Positions 37,833-46,029 of a DNA stretch of 64,000 bases are shown here, piece after piece. A program made the translations under genes and the position numbers. Within the stretch, counting starts at the first letter, position 1. The number at the start of each line of letters is the position of its first letter. Under the pieces are notes generated by a model. It was not told where the DNA came from and made no database searches. It worked only from the letters and a program-made list of their open reading frames with translations. Source of the stretch: GCA-2697345 sp002697345 (lineage in GTDB: Bacteria; Pseudomonadota; Alphaproteobacteria; Rhodobacterales; Rhodobacteraceae); the NCBI GenBank assembly GCA_943787605.1, contig CALSNB010000001.1, positions 1,612,001 to 1,676,000 of the forward strand. Reading direction: 5' to 3'.

Positions 37833-40276
37833 TGGAAAAGATACCAGAAAAGGCAAGAGTGGTAATTATAGGTGGTGGAGTAATCGGCTGCTCTGTTGCT
37901 TACCATCTAGCGAAGTTAGGTTGGAAAGATATTGTTTTGTTGGAGCGAAAAAGATTAACCTCTGGAACAACCTGGCATGCTGCCGGCCTAATAGCTCAGT
38001 TAAGAGCAACTGCTAATATGACAAAATTAGCTAAATATAGCCAGGAACTTTATGGAAAGCTGGATGCTGAGACGGGTGTTGCTACAGGTTTTAAAAGGTG
38101 TGGTTCAATTACGGTTGCTTTGACTGAAGAAAGAAAGGAAGAAATCTTTCGACAAGCTGCGATGGCTCGTGCCTTTGGCGTCGAAGTGGAAGAAATTGGC
38201 CCTTCAGAAGTTAAGTCTAGGTACCCTATTTTAAATACAGATGGAGTTTTAGCTGGTGTCTATTTGGATAAAGACGGACAAGGAGACCCCTCTAATATTG
38301 CGCTTTCTTTAGCTAAAGGAGCTCGCCAAAACGGAGTGATAATTAAGGAAAATACTGAGGTTTTAGGAGTCAAAAAAAGTGGTAAAAGAGTTACTGAGGT
38401 AACTTGGGTTAACGGTGATGAGCAAGGACATATTCAGTGTGAACATATTGTTAATTGTGCAGGAATGTGGGGGCATAAGGTAGGTAAAATGTTAGGAGTA
38501 AATGTGCCATTACATGCATGTGAACATTTTTATGCAGTGACAGAGGCCATACCAAACCTAACACAAATGCCAGTTTTAAGGGTGCCAGATGAGTGTGCTT
38601 ATTACAAAGAAGAGGCTGGGAAAGTTTTGCTAGGTGCATTTGAACCAACTTCAAAGCCTTGGGGAATGGAAGGTATACCTGAAAGCTTTGAGTTTGATGA
38701 ATTACCCAGTGATTTTGACCATTTTGAACCAATATTAGAGGCGGCATGTAATAGAGTTCCAGTGATTGCTGAAACGGGGATACACACATTTTTTAATGGT
38801 CCAGAAAGTTTTACTCCTGACGATGCCTATCATCTTGGCCTTTCTCCTGAGATGGATAATGTTTGGGTTGCAGCGGGTTTTAATTCTATTGGCATACAGT
38901 CAGCAGGGGGAGCGGGAATGGCTCTAGCTGAGTGGATGCATAGTGGAACTAAGCCATTTGACTTAGGTGATGTCGATATTTCGAGAATGCAGCCATTCCA
39001 AGGCAATAAGACCTATTTATATGAAAGGTCAAAGGAAACATTAGGGCTGTTATATGCTGACCATTTTCCATACTTGCAAAAGAAAACAAGCAGAGGAATT
39101 CGTAGGTCGCCTTTCCATAAGAGTCTCTTAAACCTGGGGGCAGTTATGGGGGAAACAGCTGGTTGGGAAAGAGCGAATTGGTTTGCTAACAAAGGGGAAG
39201 ATCGGTTTTATAAATACTCATGGAAACGGCAAAATTGGTTTAATAATGTGGCTGAAGAACACTCTGCAATTAGAAATAATATTGGGATTTATGATATGTC
39301 TTCGTTTGGTAAGATACGTGTCGAGGGCTCAGATTCTGAAAAATTCCTTAATATTATTACAGGCGCTAATTGTTCTGTAAAGGTTGGAAAAATTGTATAT
39401 GCACAATTTTTAAATTTAGCAGGTGGCATTGAAGCAGATGTTACCATTACACGAATTTCTGAGACAGCCTACCTAGTTGTGACACCAGCAGCTACTAGGT
39501 TAGCAGATCAAACTTGGTTGCGAAGACATGTTGGTGATTTCCACGTTGTGTTAACTGATGTGACATCTTCTGAGGGTGTATTGGCCGTTATGGGCCCAAA
39601 CTCTCGAGCTCTTTTGTCACGAGTGTCGCCTGCTGATTTTGCAAACGAGGTTAACCCTTTTGGAACAGTACAAGAAATAGAGATTGGTATGGGTTTAGCT
39701 AGAGTTCACAGAGTTTCATATGTTGGAGAATTGGGTTGGGAGATATACATCTCATCAGACCAAGCAGAACATGTTTTTGAAACTTTATGGGAAGCTGGAA
39801 AAGATCTAGGGTTAAAGCTTTGTGGAATGCACGTTATGGATAGTTGCCGAATAGAGAAGGCGTACCGCCATTTTGGTCATGATATTACGTGTGAAGATCA
39901 TATCTTAGAGGCAGGCCTAGGGTTTGCTTTAAAATTAGATAAAGAAAGTTTTATAGGTCGAGACGCAGTTCTTAGAAAAAAAGAAACTGGTTTGAATAAA
40001 AGACTTTTGCAATTTCGCTTAACAGATCCGGAACCATTATTATATCATAATGAACCCATAATTAGAGATGGGGAAATTGTCGGTTATGTATCTTCTGGTG
40101 CTTATGGGCATCACCTTAAGGGTGCAATCGGTTTGGGGTATGTTCCGTGTGAAGGTCAGACATTGGATCAAGTCCTTGCATCTTCATATGAAATTGATGT
40201 GGCGGGTACAAAAGTGGGGGCGGAAGTATCTTTTAGACCAATGTATGACCCAGACTCTAAGCTCTTGAGAGGGTAG
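37832..40276 (+). CDS. FAD-dependent oxidoreductase with GcvT domain (DMGDH-like), second copy
   Basis: An 814-residue homologue of the first copy, with the same order of domains: RVVIIGGGVIGCSVAYHL, FAD-linking His49 in TTWHAAG, then a GcvT-type folate domain (VSYVGELGWEIYI near 630) and a C-terminal GAIGLGYV segment. It differs from the first copy over most of the flavin domain (for instance TSGTTWHAAGLIAQLRA here versus TAGSTWHAAGNCPSFST), suggesting different substrates, for example dimethylglycine in one and sarcosine in the other. It shares one base with the preceding gene's stop. The three-gene unit appears intact. Confidence 0.85.
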   Translation: MEKIPEKARVVIIGGGVIGCSVAYHLAKLGWKDIVLLERKRLTSGTTWHAAGLIAQLRATANMTKLAKYSQELYGKLDAETGVATGFKRCGSITVALTEERKEEIFRQAAMARAFGVEVEEIGPSEVKSRYPILNTDGVLAGVYLDKDGQGDPSNIALSLAKGARQNGVIIKENTEVLGVKKSGKRVTEVTWVNGDEQGHIQCEHIVNCAGMWGHKVGKMLGVNVPLHACEHFYAVTEAIPNLTQMPVLRVPDECAYYKEEAGKVLLGAFEPTSKPWGMEGIPESFEFDELPSDFDHFEPILEAACNRVPVIAETGIHTFFNGPESFTPDDAYHLGLSPEMDNVWVAAGFNSIGIQSAGGAGMALAEWMHSGTKPFDLGDVDISRMQPFQGNKTYLYERSKETLGLLYADHFPYLQKKTSRGIRRSPFHKSLLNLGAVMGETAGWERANWFANKGEDRFYKYSWKRQNWFNNVAEEHSAIRNNIGIYDMSSFGKIRVEGSDSEKFLNIITGANCSVKVGKIVYAQFLNLAGGIEADVTITRISETAYLVVTPAATRLADQTWLRRHVGDFHVVLTDVTSSEGVLAVMGPNSRALLSRVSPADFANEVNPFGTVQEIEIGMGLARVHRVSYVGELGWEIYISSDQAEHVFETLWEAGKDLGLKLCGMHVMDSCRIEKAYRHFGHDITCEDHILEAGLGFALKLDKESFIGRDAVLRKKETGLNKRLLQFRLTDPEPLLYHNEPIIRDGEIVGYVSSGAYGHHLKGAIGLGYVPCEGQTLDQVLASSYEIDVAGTKVGAEVSFRPMYDPDSKLLRG

Positions 40277-40326
40277 AAGGATAACAAATTCTTCTCAAGA
40301 TTTTTAAACGTTTATTAAGCAGGTAG

Positions 40327-40974
40327 GTGACATTGAGTTATAATCCACCAAGCGATCCTCTAGATATCATTTATGAGGATGCAGAGATAGTAGTAGTTAA
40401 TAAGCCTTCGGGGCTTTTGTCTGTTCCTGGAAAAGGAGAGGATTTATCTGACTGTTTGATTGGAAGGTTGAAGGTTATTTTTCCAGATTCCCTTTTGGTA
40501 CATAGGCTTGATAGAGACACATCAGGATTAATGATATTTGGTTTAACTAAGTATTCTCAACGGCACTTGAATCTCCAATTTGAAAAAAGACAAATTAAGA
40601 AAAGTTATCTAGCAGAGGTTTGGGGAAAAGTAGTAGATAGACAGGGCATAGTTAATTTACCATTGAGAGTTGATTGGCCAAACCGTCCCTTGCAACACGT
40701 AGATTATGAAAATGGTAAGGAAGCAATTACGAATTGGCGAGTATTGCGTTATAAGGAGTTCAGTACTCGCCTAAGGTTGGTTCCTGAAACGGGGAGATCT
40801 CATCAGCTTAGGGTCCATATGAAAGAACTAGGGCACCCAATTTTGGGAGATCCCTTCTACTCTAGTGGAGAAGCTTCAAATTTTTCTAGATTGATGCTTC
40901 ATGCAGAAAGTTTAAGATTTATGCACCCTAACGGTGGAAGAGGGATTAAATTTCAATCCCCTTGCCCTTTTTAA
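40327..40974 (+). CDS. rluA: RNA pseudouridine synthase RluA
   Basis: A 215-residue pseudouridine synthase. It starts YNPPSDPLDIIYEDAEIVVVNKPSGLLSVPG and has the catalytic HRLDRDTSG, WPNRPLQHV, GRSHQLRVHM and LGHPILGDPFY, an order and length that match RluA, which modifies both 23S rRNA (U746) and certain tRNAs (U32). The likely start is GTG 40327; TTG 40333 is an alternative. It is on the same strand as the DMGDH operon, 50 bases downstream, but belongs to RNA modification and need not be co-regulated. Convergent with pnp. Confidence 0.9.
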   Translation: MTLSYNPPSDPLDIIYEDAEIVVVNKPSGLLSVPGKGEDLSDCLIGRLKVIFPDSLLVHRLDRDTSGLMIFGLTKYSQRHLNLQFEKRQIKKSYLAEVWGKVVDRQGIVNLPLRVDWPNRPLQHVDYENGKEAITNWRVLRYKEFSTRLRLVPETGRSHQLRVHMKELGHPILGDPFYSSGEASNFSRLMLHAESLRFMHPNGGRGIKFQSPCPF

Positions 40975-41044
40975 AACTTATTTTTTGTTGTTAAGAACAA
41001 ACGTATTGGGGTGCACCCAATCTGCAGAAACACCCTAAGTTATT

Positions 41045-43177
41045 TTAATCTTTAGCAACTTCGTCGGCCACTTCTTCACCAGTTTCTTGGTTGACCATTT
41101 TCATTGCTAGACGAACTTTTCCTCTATCATCAAACCCTAAAAGCTTTACTTTAACCTCTTGGCCCTCTTTTAAAACGTCCGATGGATGTTTTAACCTCCG
41201 GTTTTCTATCTGAGATACATGGACTAAGCCGTCACGTTTTCCAAAGAAATTCACAAACGCCCCGAAGTCTACTATTTTTACAACTGTGCCTGTGTATATT
41301 TTCCCCTGTTCTGGTTCAGCTACAATCGAGTGAATCATTTCATAGGCTTTTGCTATAGCTTCTCCGTTTGGAGAGGCTATTTTTATAATACCTTCATCGT
41401 TGATATCTACTTTAGCTCCTGAAACCTCTACAATCTCGCGAATTACTTTACCTCCAGAACCAATAACTTCCCGAATTTTATCTGTTGGGATTTGCATAGT
41501 TTCAATTCTAGGCGCGTGAACAGAGAAATCACTTGCTTCGGTTAGCGCAGTGGCCATTTCTCCTAGGATATGCAGTCGACCTTCTTTAGCTTGAGCAAGT
41601 GCTTTTTCCATTATTGCTGGGGTAATTCCAGCAATTTTGATGTCCATTTGTAAGGATGTTATACCATTTACCGTTCCAGCAACTTTAAAGTCCATATCAC
41701 CTAAGTGATCTTCATCACCCAAAATGTCACTCAAAACAGCGTAACTACCATCTTCTTCCAAGATTAGACCCATTGCAACTCCAGCAACTGGAGCTTTGAG
41801 AGGTACCCCTGCATCCATCATTGATAGTGAGCCACCGCAGATCGACGCCATTGAAGACGACCCATTTGATTCTGTGATTTCAGAAACTAGTCTTATAGTG
41901 TAGGGAAAATCAGTAGCGGCTGGTAAAACGGCTTGAAGTGCTCTCCAAGCCAACTTGCCGTGGCCTATTTCTCGACGGCCTGGAGGGCCAAACCTTCCTA
42001 CTTCCCCGACTGAATATGGAGGAAAGTTATAGTGTAGCATAAAGTTTGATTTATATGTCCCTTCAAGGGCATCAATCATTTGCTCGTCATCGCCGGTCCC
42101 AAGTGTAGTAATTACTAACCCCTGAGTCTCACCTCTAGTAAATAAAGCTGAGCCGTGCGTTCTAGGGAGTATGCCAACTTCTGATGAAATTTGACGTATT
42201 TTATCTAGAGCTCTTCCATCAATGCGCTTACCTTTTTTAACTACGTCTCCACGCAATACAGAACTTTCAAGTTTTTTTATGGCTGAACCCAAGTTCTCGT
42301 CTGCAAGCTCATCCTCAGAAAGCGAAGCTTTAATTAGATCTCGTGCTTCACTAACCGCTAGAGTTCTTTTTTGTTTGTCTGTAATGGCATACGCCTTGCG
42401 CATAGCTTTTTCACCAGATTTTTTTGTAGCCGCGTATAATTTACTATAGTCGGGGGGATTAAATTCAAAAGGATCTTTAGCGCAGTCTTCAGCGAAGTTG
42501 ATAATAGTGTCTATCACTGGTTGAATTTGTTCATGAGCGAAAGTGACCGCTCCGAGCATTTCCTTTTCGGACAGCTCATAAGCCTCTGATTCTACCATCA
42601 TAACAGCGTCTTTTGTTCCAGCGACAATTAGGTCTAATCTTTGTTCAGGTTTAGTGCGTAAATTTTGCATATCGTCTATTTCAGGATTTAAAATATATTC
42701 TCCATCCTCAAAACCGACGCGACAACCAGCGATTGGACCCATAAATGGTGCTCCAGATATTGTTAGCGCCGCTGAGGCTGCGATTAACGCCACTACGTCT
42801 GGATCATTAACTAGATCATGACTTAAGACAGTACAAATAACTAATACTTCATTTTTGAACCCTGGAACGAAAAGTGGTCGAATTGGACGATCAATGAGTC
42901 TTGAAGTAAGTGTTTCTTTTTCAGTTGGCCTTGCTTCTCTTTTGAAAAACCCACCAGGAATTTTACCTGCGGCATAATATTTTTCATTGTAGTGTACTGT
43001 GAGAGGAAAGAAATCCTGGCCTGGCTTTTGCTCTTTTGCAAATGTAACTGCTGCCATTACAGAGGTTTCTCCGTAAGTAGCAATAACGCAACCATCTGCC
43101 TGTCTTGCAATTTTACCTGTTTCTAATGTAAGAGTTTCTTCTCCCCATTGGATTGATTTTTTTGTTGTTTTAAACAT
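41045..43177 (-). CDS. pnp: Polyribonucleotide nucleotidyltransferase (PNPase)
   Basis: A 710-residue 3'-5' phosphorolytic RNA-degrading enzyme. It has two RNase PH-like domains (first with YYAAGKIPGGFFKREARPTEKE, second with HGSALFTRGETQ and SDILGDEDHLGDMDFKVAG), a KH domain (IGSGGKVIREI near 563) and a C-terminal S1 domain (YTGTVVKIVDFGAFVNF). ATG 43177 with AAGGA upstream. It follows rpsO by 139 bases, a spacer with several hairpins; the rpsO-pnp pair is a classic conserved operon. Intact frame. Confidence 0.96.
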   Translation of the reverse strand: MFKTTKKSIQWGEETLTLETGKIARQADGCVIATYGETSVMAAVTFAKEQKPGQDFFPLTVHYNEKYYAAGKIPGGFFKREARPTEKETLTSRLIDRPIRPLFVPGFKNEVLVICTVLSHDLVNDPDVVALIAASAALTISGAPFMGPIAGCRVGFEDGEYILNPEIDDMQNLRTKPEQRLDLIVAGTKDAVMMVESEAYELSEKEMLGAVTFAHEQIQPVIDTIINFAEDCAKDPFEFNPPDYSKLYAATKKSGEKAMRKAYAITDKQKRTLAVSEARDLIKASLSEDELADENLGSAIKKLESSVLRGDVVKKGKRIDGRALDKIRQISSEVGILPRTHGSALFTRGETQGLVITTLGTGDDEQMIDALEGTYKSNFMLHYNFPPYSVGEVGRFGPPGRREIGHGKLAWRALQAVLPAATDFPYTIRLVSEITESNGSSSMASICGGSLSMMDAGVPLKAPVAGVAMGLILEEDGSYAVLSDILGDEDHLGDMDFKVAGTVNGITSLQMDIKIAGITPAIMEKALAQAKEGRLHILGEMATALTEASDFSVHAPRIETMQIPTDKIREVIGSGGKVIREIVEVSGAKVDINDEGIIKIASPNGEAIAKAYEMIHSIVAEPEQGKIYTGTVVKIVDFGAFVNFFGKRDGLVHVSQIENRRLKHPSDVLKEGQEVKVKLLGFDDRGKVRLAMKMVNQETGEEVADEVAKD

Positions 43178-43229
43178 ATTTATTCCTTTTTAAGTCTCTA
43201 TAAGCATATCCTTAAGTGACTATTTTACT

Positions 43230-43313
43230 GGAGACCGAATTGTCTCCTACCCAATAATTATAATTTACTGCTGGATATCCAGTATTAAAACCCTTCAAAG
43301 GGGGCATTTTATA
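43230..43313 (-). promoter_or_regulatory. Hairpins in the rpsO-pnp spacer (pnp leader)
   Basis: On the minus strand the spacer contains, in order after rpsO: a CCCT/AGGG stem followed by TTTT (around 43289-43304), a 12-base palindrome CTGGATATCCAG (43271-43282), and a perfect six-pair stem GGAGAC/GTCTCC (43230-43247). In E. coli RNase III cuts such a pnp leader structure and PNPase then represses its own mRNA. The structures are seen; their use here is inferred. Confidence 0.5.
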
Positions 43314-43316
43314 TTA

Positions 43317-43586
43317 TTATCTGCGAATACCTAAGCTTTTTATAAGATCCGAGTAACGCTTTTCTTCTTTTTCTTTTAGGTAGTCTAAAAGCTTACGTCT
43401 TGTTGCAACCATTTTTAGAAGTCCACGACGTCCGTGGTTATCTTTTTTATGAATTTTAAAGTGTTCTGTAAGGGTGGTAATTCTAGAAGTTAAAATCGCT
43501 ACCTGTACTTCAGGCGACCCAGTGTCCCCCTCGTTAGTTGCATACTCTTTCATTAACCGCGCTTTTTCGTCTGCTGTAATCGACAT
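43317..43586 (-). CDS. rpsO: 30S ribosomal protein S15
   Basis: An 89-residue S15: SITADEKARLMKEY, GDTGSPEVQVAILTSRI, LTEHFKIHKKDNHGRRGLL and KRYSDLIKSLGIRR at the C-terminus. It binds 16S rRNA in early 30S assembly. A strong AAGGAG lies six bases before the ATG. It precedes pnp and follows a long leader (43587-43902) with a GC-rich hairpin at 43615-43650. Confidence 0.97.
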   Translation of the reverse strand: MSITADEKARLMKEYATNEGDTGSPEVQVAILTSRITTLTEHFKIHKKDNHGRRGLLKMVATRRKLLDYLKEKEEKRYSDLIKSLGIRR

Positions 43587-43614
43587 CGTGGTCTCCTTTT
43601 CTGTTTAAGGGTTG

Positions 43615-43650
43615 ATGGCGCATGCCGGGATGTCGTCCAGCAGGGCCCAT
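43615..43650 (-). promoter_or_regulatory. GC-rich hairpin in the rpsO leader (possible S15 control element)
   Basis: Reading the minus strand, this 36-base block can fold as AUGGGC-CC-UGCUGG-ACGACAUC-CCGGCA-U-GC-G-CCAU: two six-base-pair stems separated by a small internal loop and one bulged G, with an eight-base loop. It has 24 G/C of 36 in otherwise AT-rich DNA and ends 28 bases before the rpsO ATG. One pair is G-U and only forms in the rpsO-strand RNA. S15 is autoregulated through different leader RNAs in different phyla, and an alphaproteobacterial class has been described; a match is inferred from position, not verified. Confidence 0.5.
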
Positions 43651-43902
43651 GGAGTGTTTTCACAACTTATAGTGAAGTCGCGCGTATATTGTGTTTTTTT
43701 AAAAAAGTGAAGTGTTAATTACATCTTTTAAAGAACGGTTATAATCTGTTTTTTTTATTAAGGTTGGATCTGGATTAAGGAGCTTTAGTTCGGTAGCCTT
43801 TGCTGGAAGTTATATTAGTTCATGTAAAACTTGTCAGTTGATTAAAATTAAAAAGAATTTTTTATAATTTTTATAAAAACTTACTCTAGTTGCATAATCT
43901 GA
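43651..43902. other. Spacer between DUF1643 gene and rpsO leader
   Basis: No gene is visible in these 252 bases. The part nearest rpsO has TTCACT and TATACG boxes on the minus strand, 17 bases apart (43684-43712), which could be a promoter for rpsO. An AT-only palindrome of TTTTATAA arms lies at 43860-43878. The rest is AT-rich without clear structure. Confidence 0.35.
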
Positions 43903-44421
43903 TCATACGTTATTATGTGTCCAAATCAGTGGTTTTTGTTTGTAGCTTATATATAAAGGATGTTTTGGTAGCCCATGTTTAGTCAACCCTAAATGGTACA
44001 ACGTCTTTGGTATTTTTCTTATTATCGCTAAAACTTCATCGCCACGGTTTAGATGAGATCCGTGAGTTCCCCAAGCACAGATTAGTTTGTCAGCCCAATA
44101 ACAACCTTCTACTATTGCCTTATTGTTGTGCTCTCCTATGGGGTCAATTGCTAGTTTCATTTTTTCTGGATTTGTATCTCTCCATGCAAAAATATTACAT
44201 ACTATGAAAGCTCCAAAACCTAGTACTCTAGCACGACGTTCACACCTTTCAACTGTTGGGTCATTTCGTAACTCTGTGGCTGTTGATGGGTTAAGAAGTA
44301 TAAATATAATTTTTTGTTTTTTTGGTTCCCAAACTCGCCTTAATGAATAGCGGTAATGTTCACAATCTGAATAAACGGCGGTGCTAGCAATGCCACCTTC
44401 TAAATTATTTCTGGTTATCAT
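43903..44421 (-). CDS. DUF1643 protein
   Basis: A 172-residue cytosolic protein with the DUF1643 hallmarks: STAVYSDCEHYRYSL at residues about 13-27, ILLNPSTATELRNDPTVERCERRA, then CNIFAWRDTNPEKM, and CAWGTHGSHLNRG. The function of the family is unknown. The gene lies between truB and rpsO, a position I recognise from other Rhodobacterales, which hints at a link with translation or RNA. ATG 44421, no strong Shine-Dalgarno. It is well preserved, so the gene is probably active. Confidence 0.86.
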   Translation of the reverse strand: MITRNNLEGGIASTAVYSDCEHYRYSLRRVWEPKKQKIIFILLNPSTATELRNDPTVERCERRARVLGFGAFIVCNIFAWRDTNPEKMKLAIDPIGEHNNKAIVEGCYWADKLICAWGTHGSHLNRGDEVLAIIRKIPKTLYHLGLTKHGLPKHPLYISYKQKPLIWTHNNV

Positions 44422-44538
44422 GCTGGATCACTTTAATAGTTAAAATATAAATTATGACTTTAAATACCTACTTTTTTTGGACTGTAATCGCCTTAGATGT
44501 TTGGTTTATGGACTGTTCACTCAAAATTTTTCTATTTT

Positions 44539-45459
44539 TTATTTAGAGTTAGGGTAATTTACAAGCACCTTGAAAGGGTAGAATATTCCATTGGTACAGT
44601 TTCCTAGAGCGATCGCTTTTTTGTTATATGACACCCAAACCATTTCTTCTAAAAAGTTGATAGACTCCCCTACAGAAAAGTGGTTTCCATTTTTTACTCT
44701 TTCTAAATCTAATGCGTTTATAGGTACTTCTTTGATATTTCTTAAACTTGCTTCAAGTGGGGTAATAGCTTGATCTAAATTATTATTATTTTTCAGAAAA
44801 GTTAATTCCTCAACTGTATGGGCATTTTTTAAATTAAATAGCCCTGACCAGATTCGGTGTATGCTATGTGTGTGTCCATAACAACCTAGGTCTCTACCTA
44901 GGTCTCTGCAAATCGAACGAACATATCCTCCTTTACCGCAGGTCATTTCAAATGAGGCATGATCTTTATCAATACGACTTATAAAGTTGAGACGTTCAAC
45001 TTCAATTGGACGTGATGATATTGTAAAATCAGTATTTGCACGAGCCAAATTGTATGCTCTTTGACCATCAATTTTTATGGCCGAAAACTGTGGTGGTACT
45101 TGCTCAATTTTACCAATAAATTTTTTTAAGGATGTAATTATTTCTTCATTCTCTGGACGAATTTTAGACGTTATTGTGATTTCCCCCTCGCAATCGTCAG
45201 TAGTGGTTTCAGCACCAAATTTTATTACAAATGAGTAGGCCTTCAGTGAGTCTGTTATATATGGAATAGTCTTAGTGGCCTCGCCTAAAGCTACCGCTAA
45301 GAGTCCTGTTGCTTCAGGGTCTAAGGTTCCGGCATGGCCTGCTTTTTTAGCATTAAAAAGCCAACGTACTTTGTTAACTACTGCGCTTGAAGAAATTCCA
45401 GCATGCTTATTTACTAAGACCCAACATGAAATATTTTCTCCAGATCGACGACGTGACAA
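44539..45459 (-). CDS. truB: tRNA pseudouridine(55) synthase
   Basis: Makes pseudouridine 55 in the T-loop of tRNAs. Evidence: ISCWVLVNKHAGISSSAVVNKVRW at the start, GHAGTLDPEATGLL with the catalytic Asp, AYSFVIKFGAETTTDD, and the KGGYVRSICRDLG motif. At 306 residues it is normal. The start is TTG 45459, six bases after GGAG; SRRR at the very N-terminus matches alphaproteobacterial TruB, so the TTG is supported. It lies downstream of rbfA and upstream of the DUF1643, rpsO and pnp genes. Confidence 0.93.
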   Translation of the reverse strand: MSRRRSGENISCWVLVNKHAGISSSAVVNKVRWLFNAKKAGHAGTLDPEATGLLAVALGEATKTIPYITDSLKAYSFVIKFGAETTTDDCEGEITITSKIRPENEEIITSLKKFIGKIEQVPPQFSAIKIDGQRAYNLARANTDFTISSRPIEVERLNFISRIDKDHASFEMTCGKGGYVRSICRDLGRDLGCYGHTHSIHRIWSGLFNLKNAHTVEELTFLKNNNNLDQAITPLEASLRNIKEVPINALDLERVKNGNHFSVGESINFLEEMVWVSYNKKAIALGNCTNGIFYPFKVLVNYPNSK

Positions 45460-45552
45460 TAAAAACTCCGTAAAAATATTAAAAACAGTTATATTTTTTC
45501 TGCTTTCACGTATGCTGATTGATAGGTTTTTAACTAATTATTATTATCCATA

Positions 45553-45954
45553 CTAGTTTGATTTATTGATGTCATTTTTTACTTTATCTAAATTTAATAA
45601 ACGTGCCGTTTCATCAATTTGATCAAAAGTTTCATCTATTACGAATCTGAACCTAGGAACATACTTAAGGGTCAAAGTCTTTGCGAAGATTCTCCTAATA
45701 TTATGTGAGTTGCGTGCAAGACCATCTATCGCTTCGACCTTTTTTTTGCCACCTAGAGGCAAAACAAAAACGGTAGCAATCTTTAAGTCAGGAGACACTC
45801 TGACCTCACTAACCGTAATCGACATTCTATCCAGGTCTGGATCGTAGAGATCTCCACGACTCAGTAACTCTGCTAAGGTACGCCGAATAAGCTCACCAAC
45901 TCTCAATTGTCGCTGAGAGGGCCCTGAGTCAGAAAAATGGCTTTTACTTGGCAT
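45553..45954 (-). CDS. rbfA: Ribosome-binding factor A
   Basis: A KH-like protein of 133 residues required for late 16S rRNA processing. Evidence: GPSQRQLRVGELIRRTLAELLSRG, DPDLDRMSITVSEVRVSPDLKIATVFVLPLGG and RFVIDETFDQIDETARLL. The open frame extends upstream to a TTG at 45990 and an ATG at 45972, but ATG 45954 has GAGGA six bases before it and fits the alphaproteobacterial N-terminus, so I place the start there. Divergent from dapB across a 75-base region. Confidence 0.93.
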   Translation of the reverse strand: MPSKSHFSDSGPSQRQLRVGELIRRTLAELLSRGDLYDPDLDRMSITVSEVRVSPDLKIATVFVLPLGGKKKVEAIDGLARNSHNIRRIFAKTLTLKYVPRFRFVIDETFDQIDETARLLNLDKVKNDINKSN

Positions 45955-46029
45955 GCCTTGTCCTCTAATCATGTTTTTAGTATCTTGCAACCAGGCAAAG
46001 ATATGATTTAATTCGGCCAGGAGATGTAT

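Noticed and set aside
34513..40276. DMSP demethylase (DmdA)
   Set aside because: DmdA is a stand-alone GcvT-like protein; both proteins here carry a full FAD domain with WHAAG and are twice as long.
41001..41025. Inverted repeat ATTGGG/CCCAAT between rluA and pnp as terminator
   Set aside because: The stem is short and there is no T-run on either strand.
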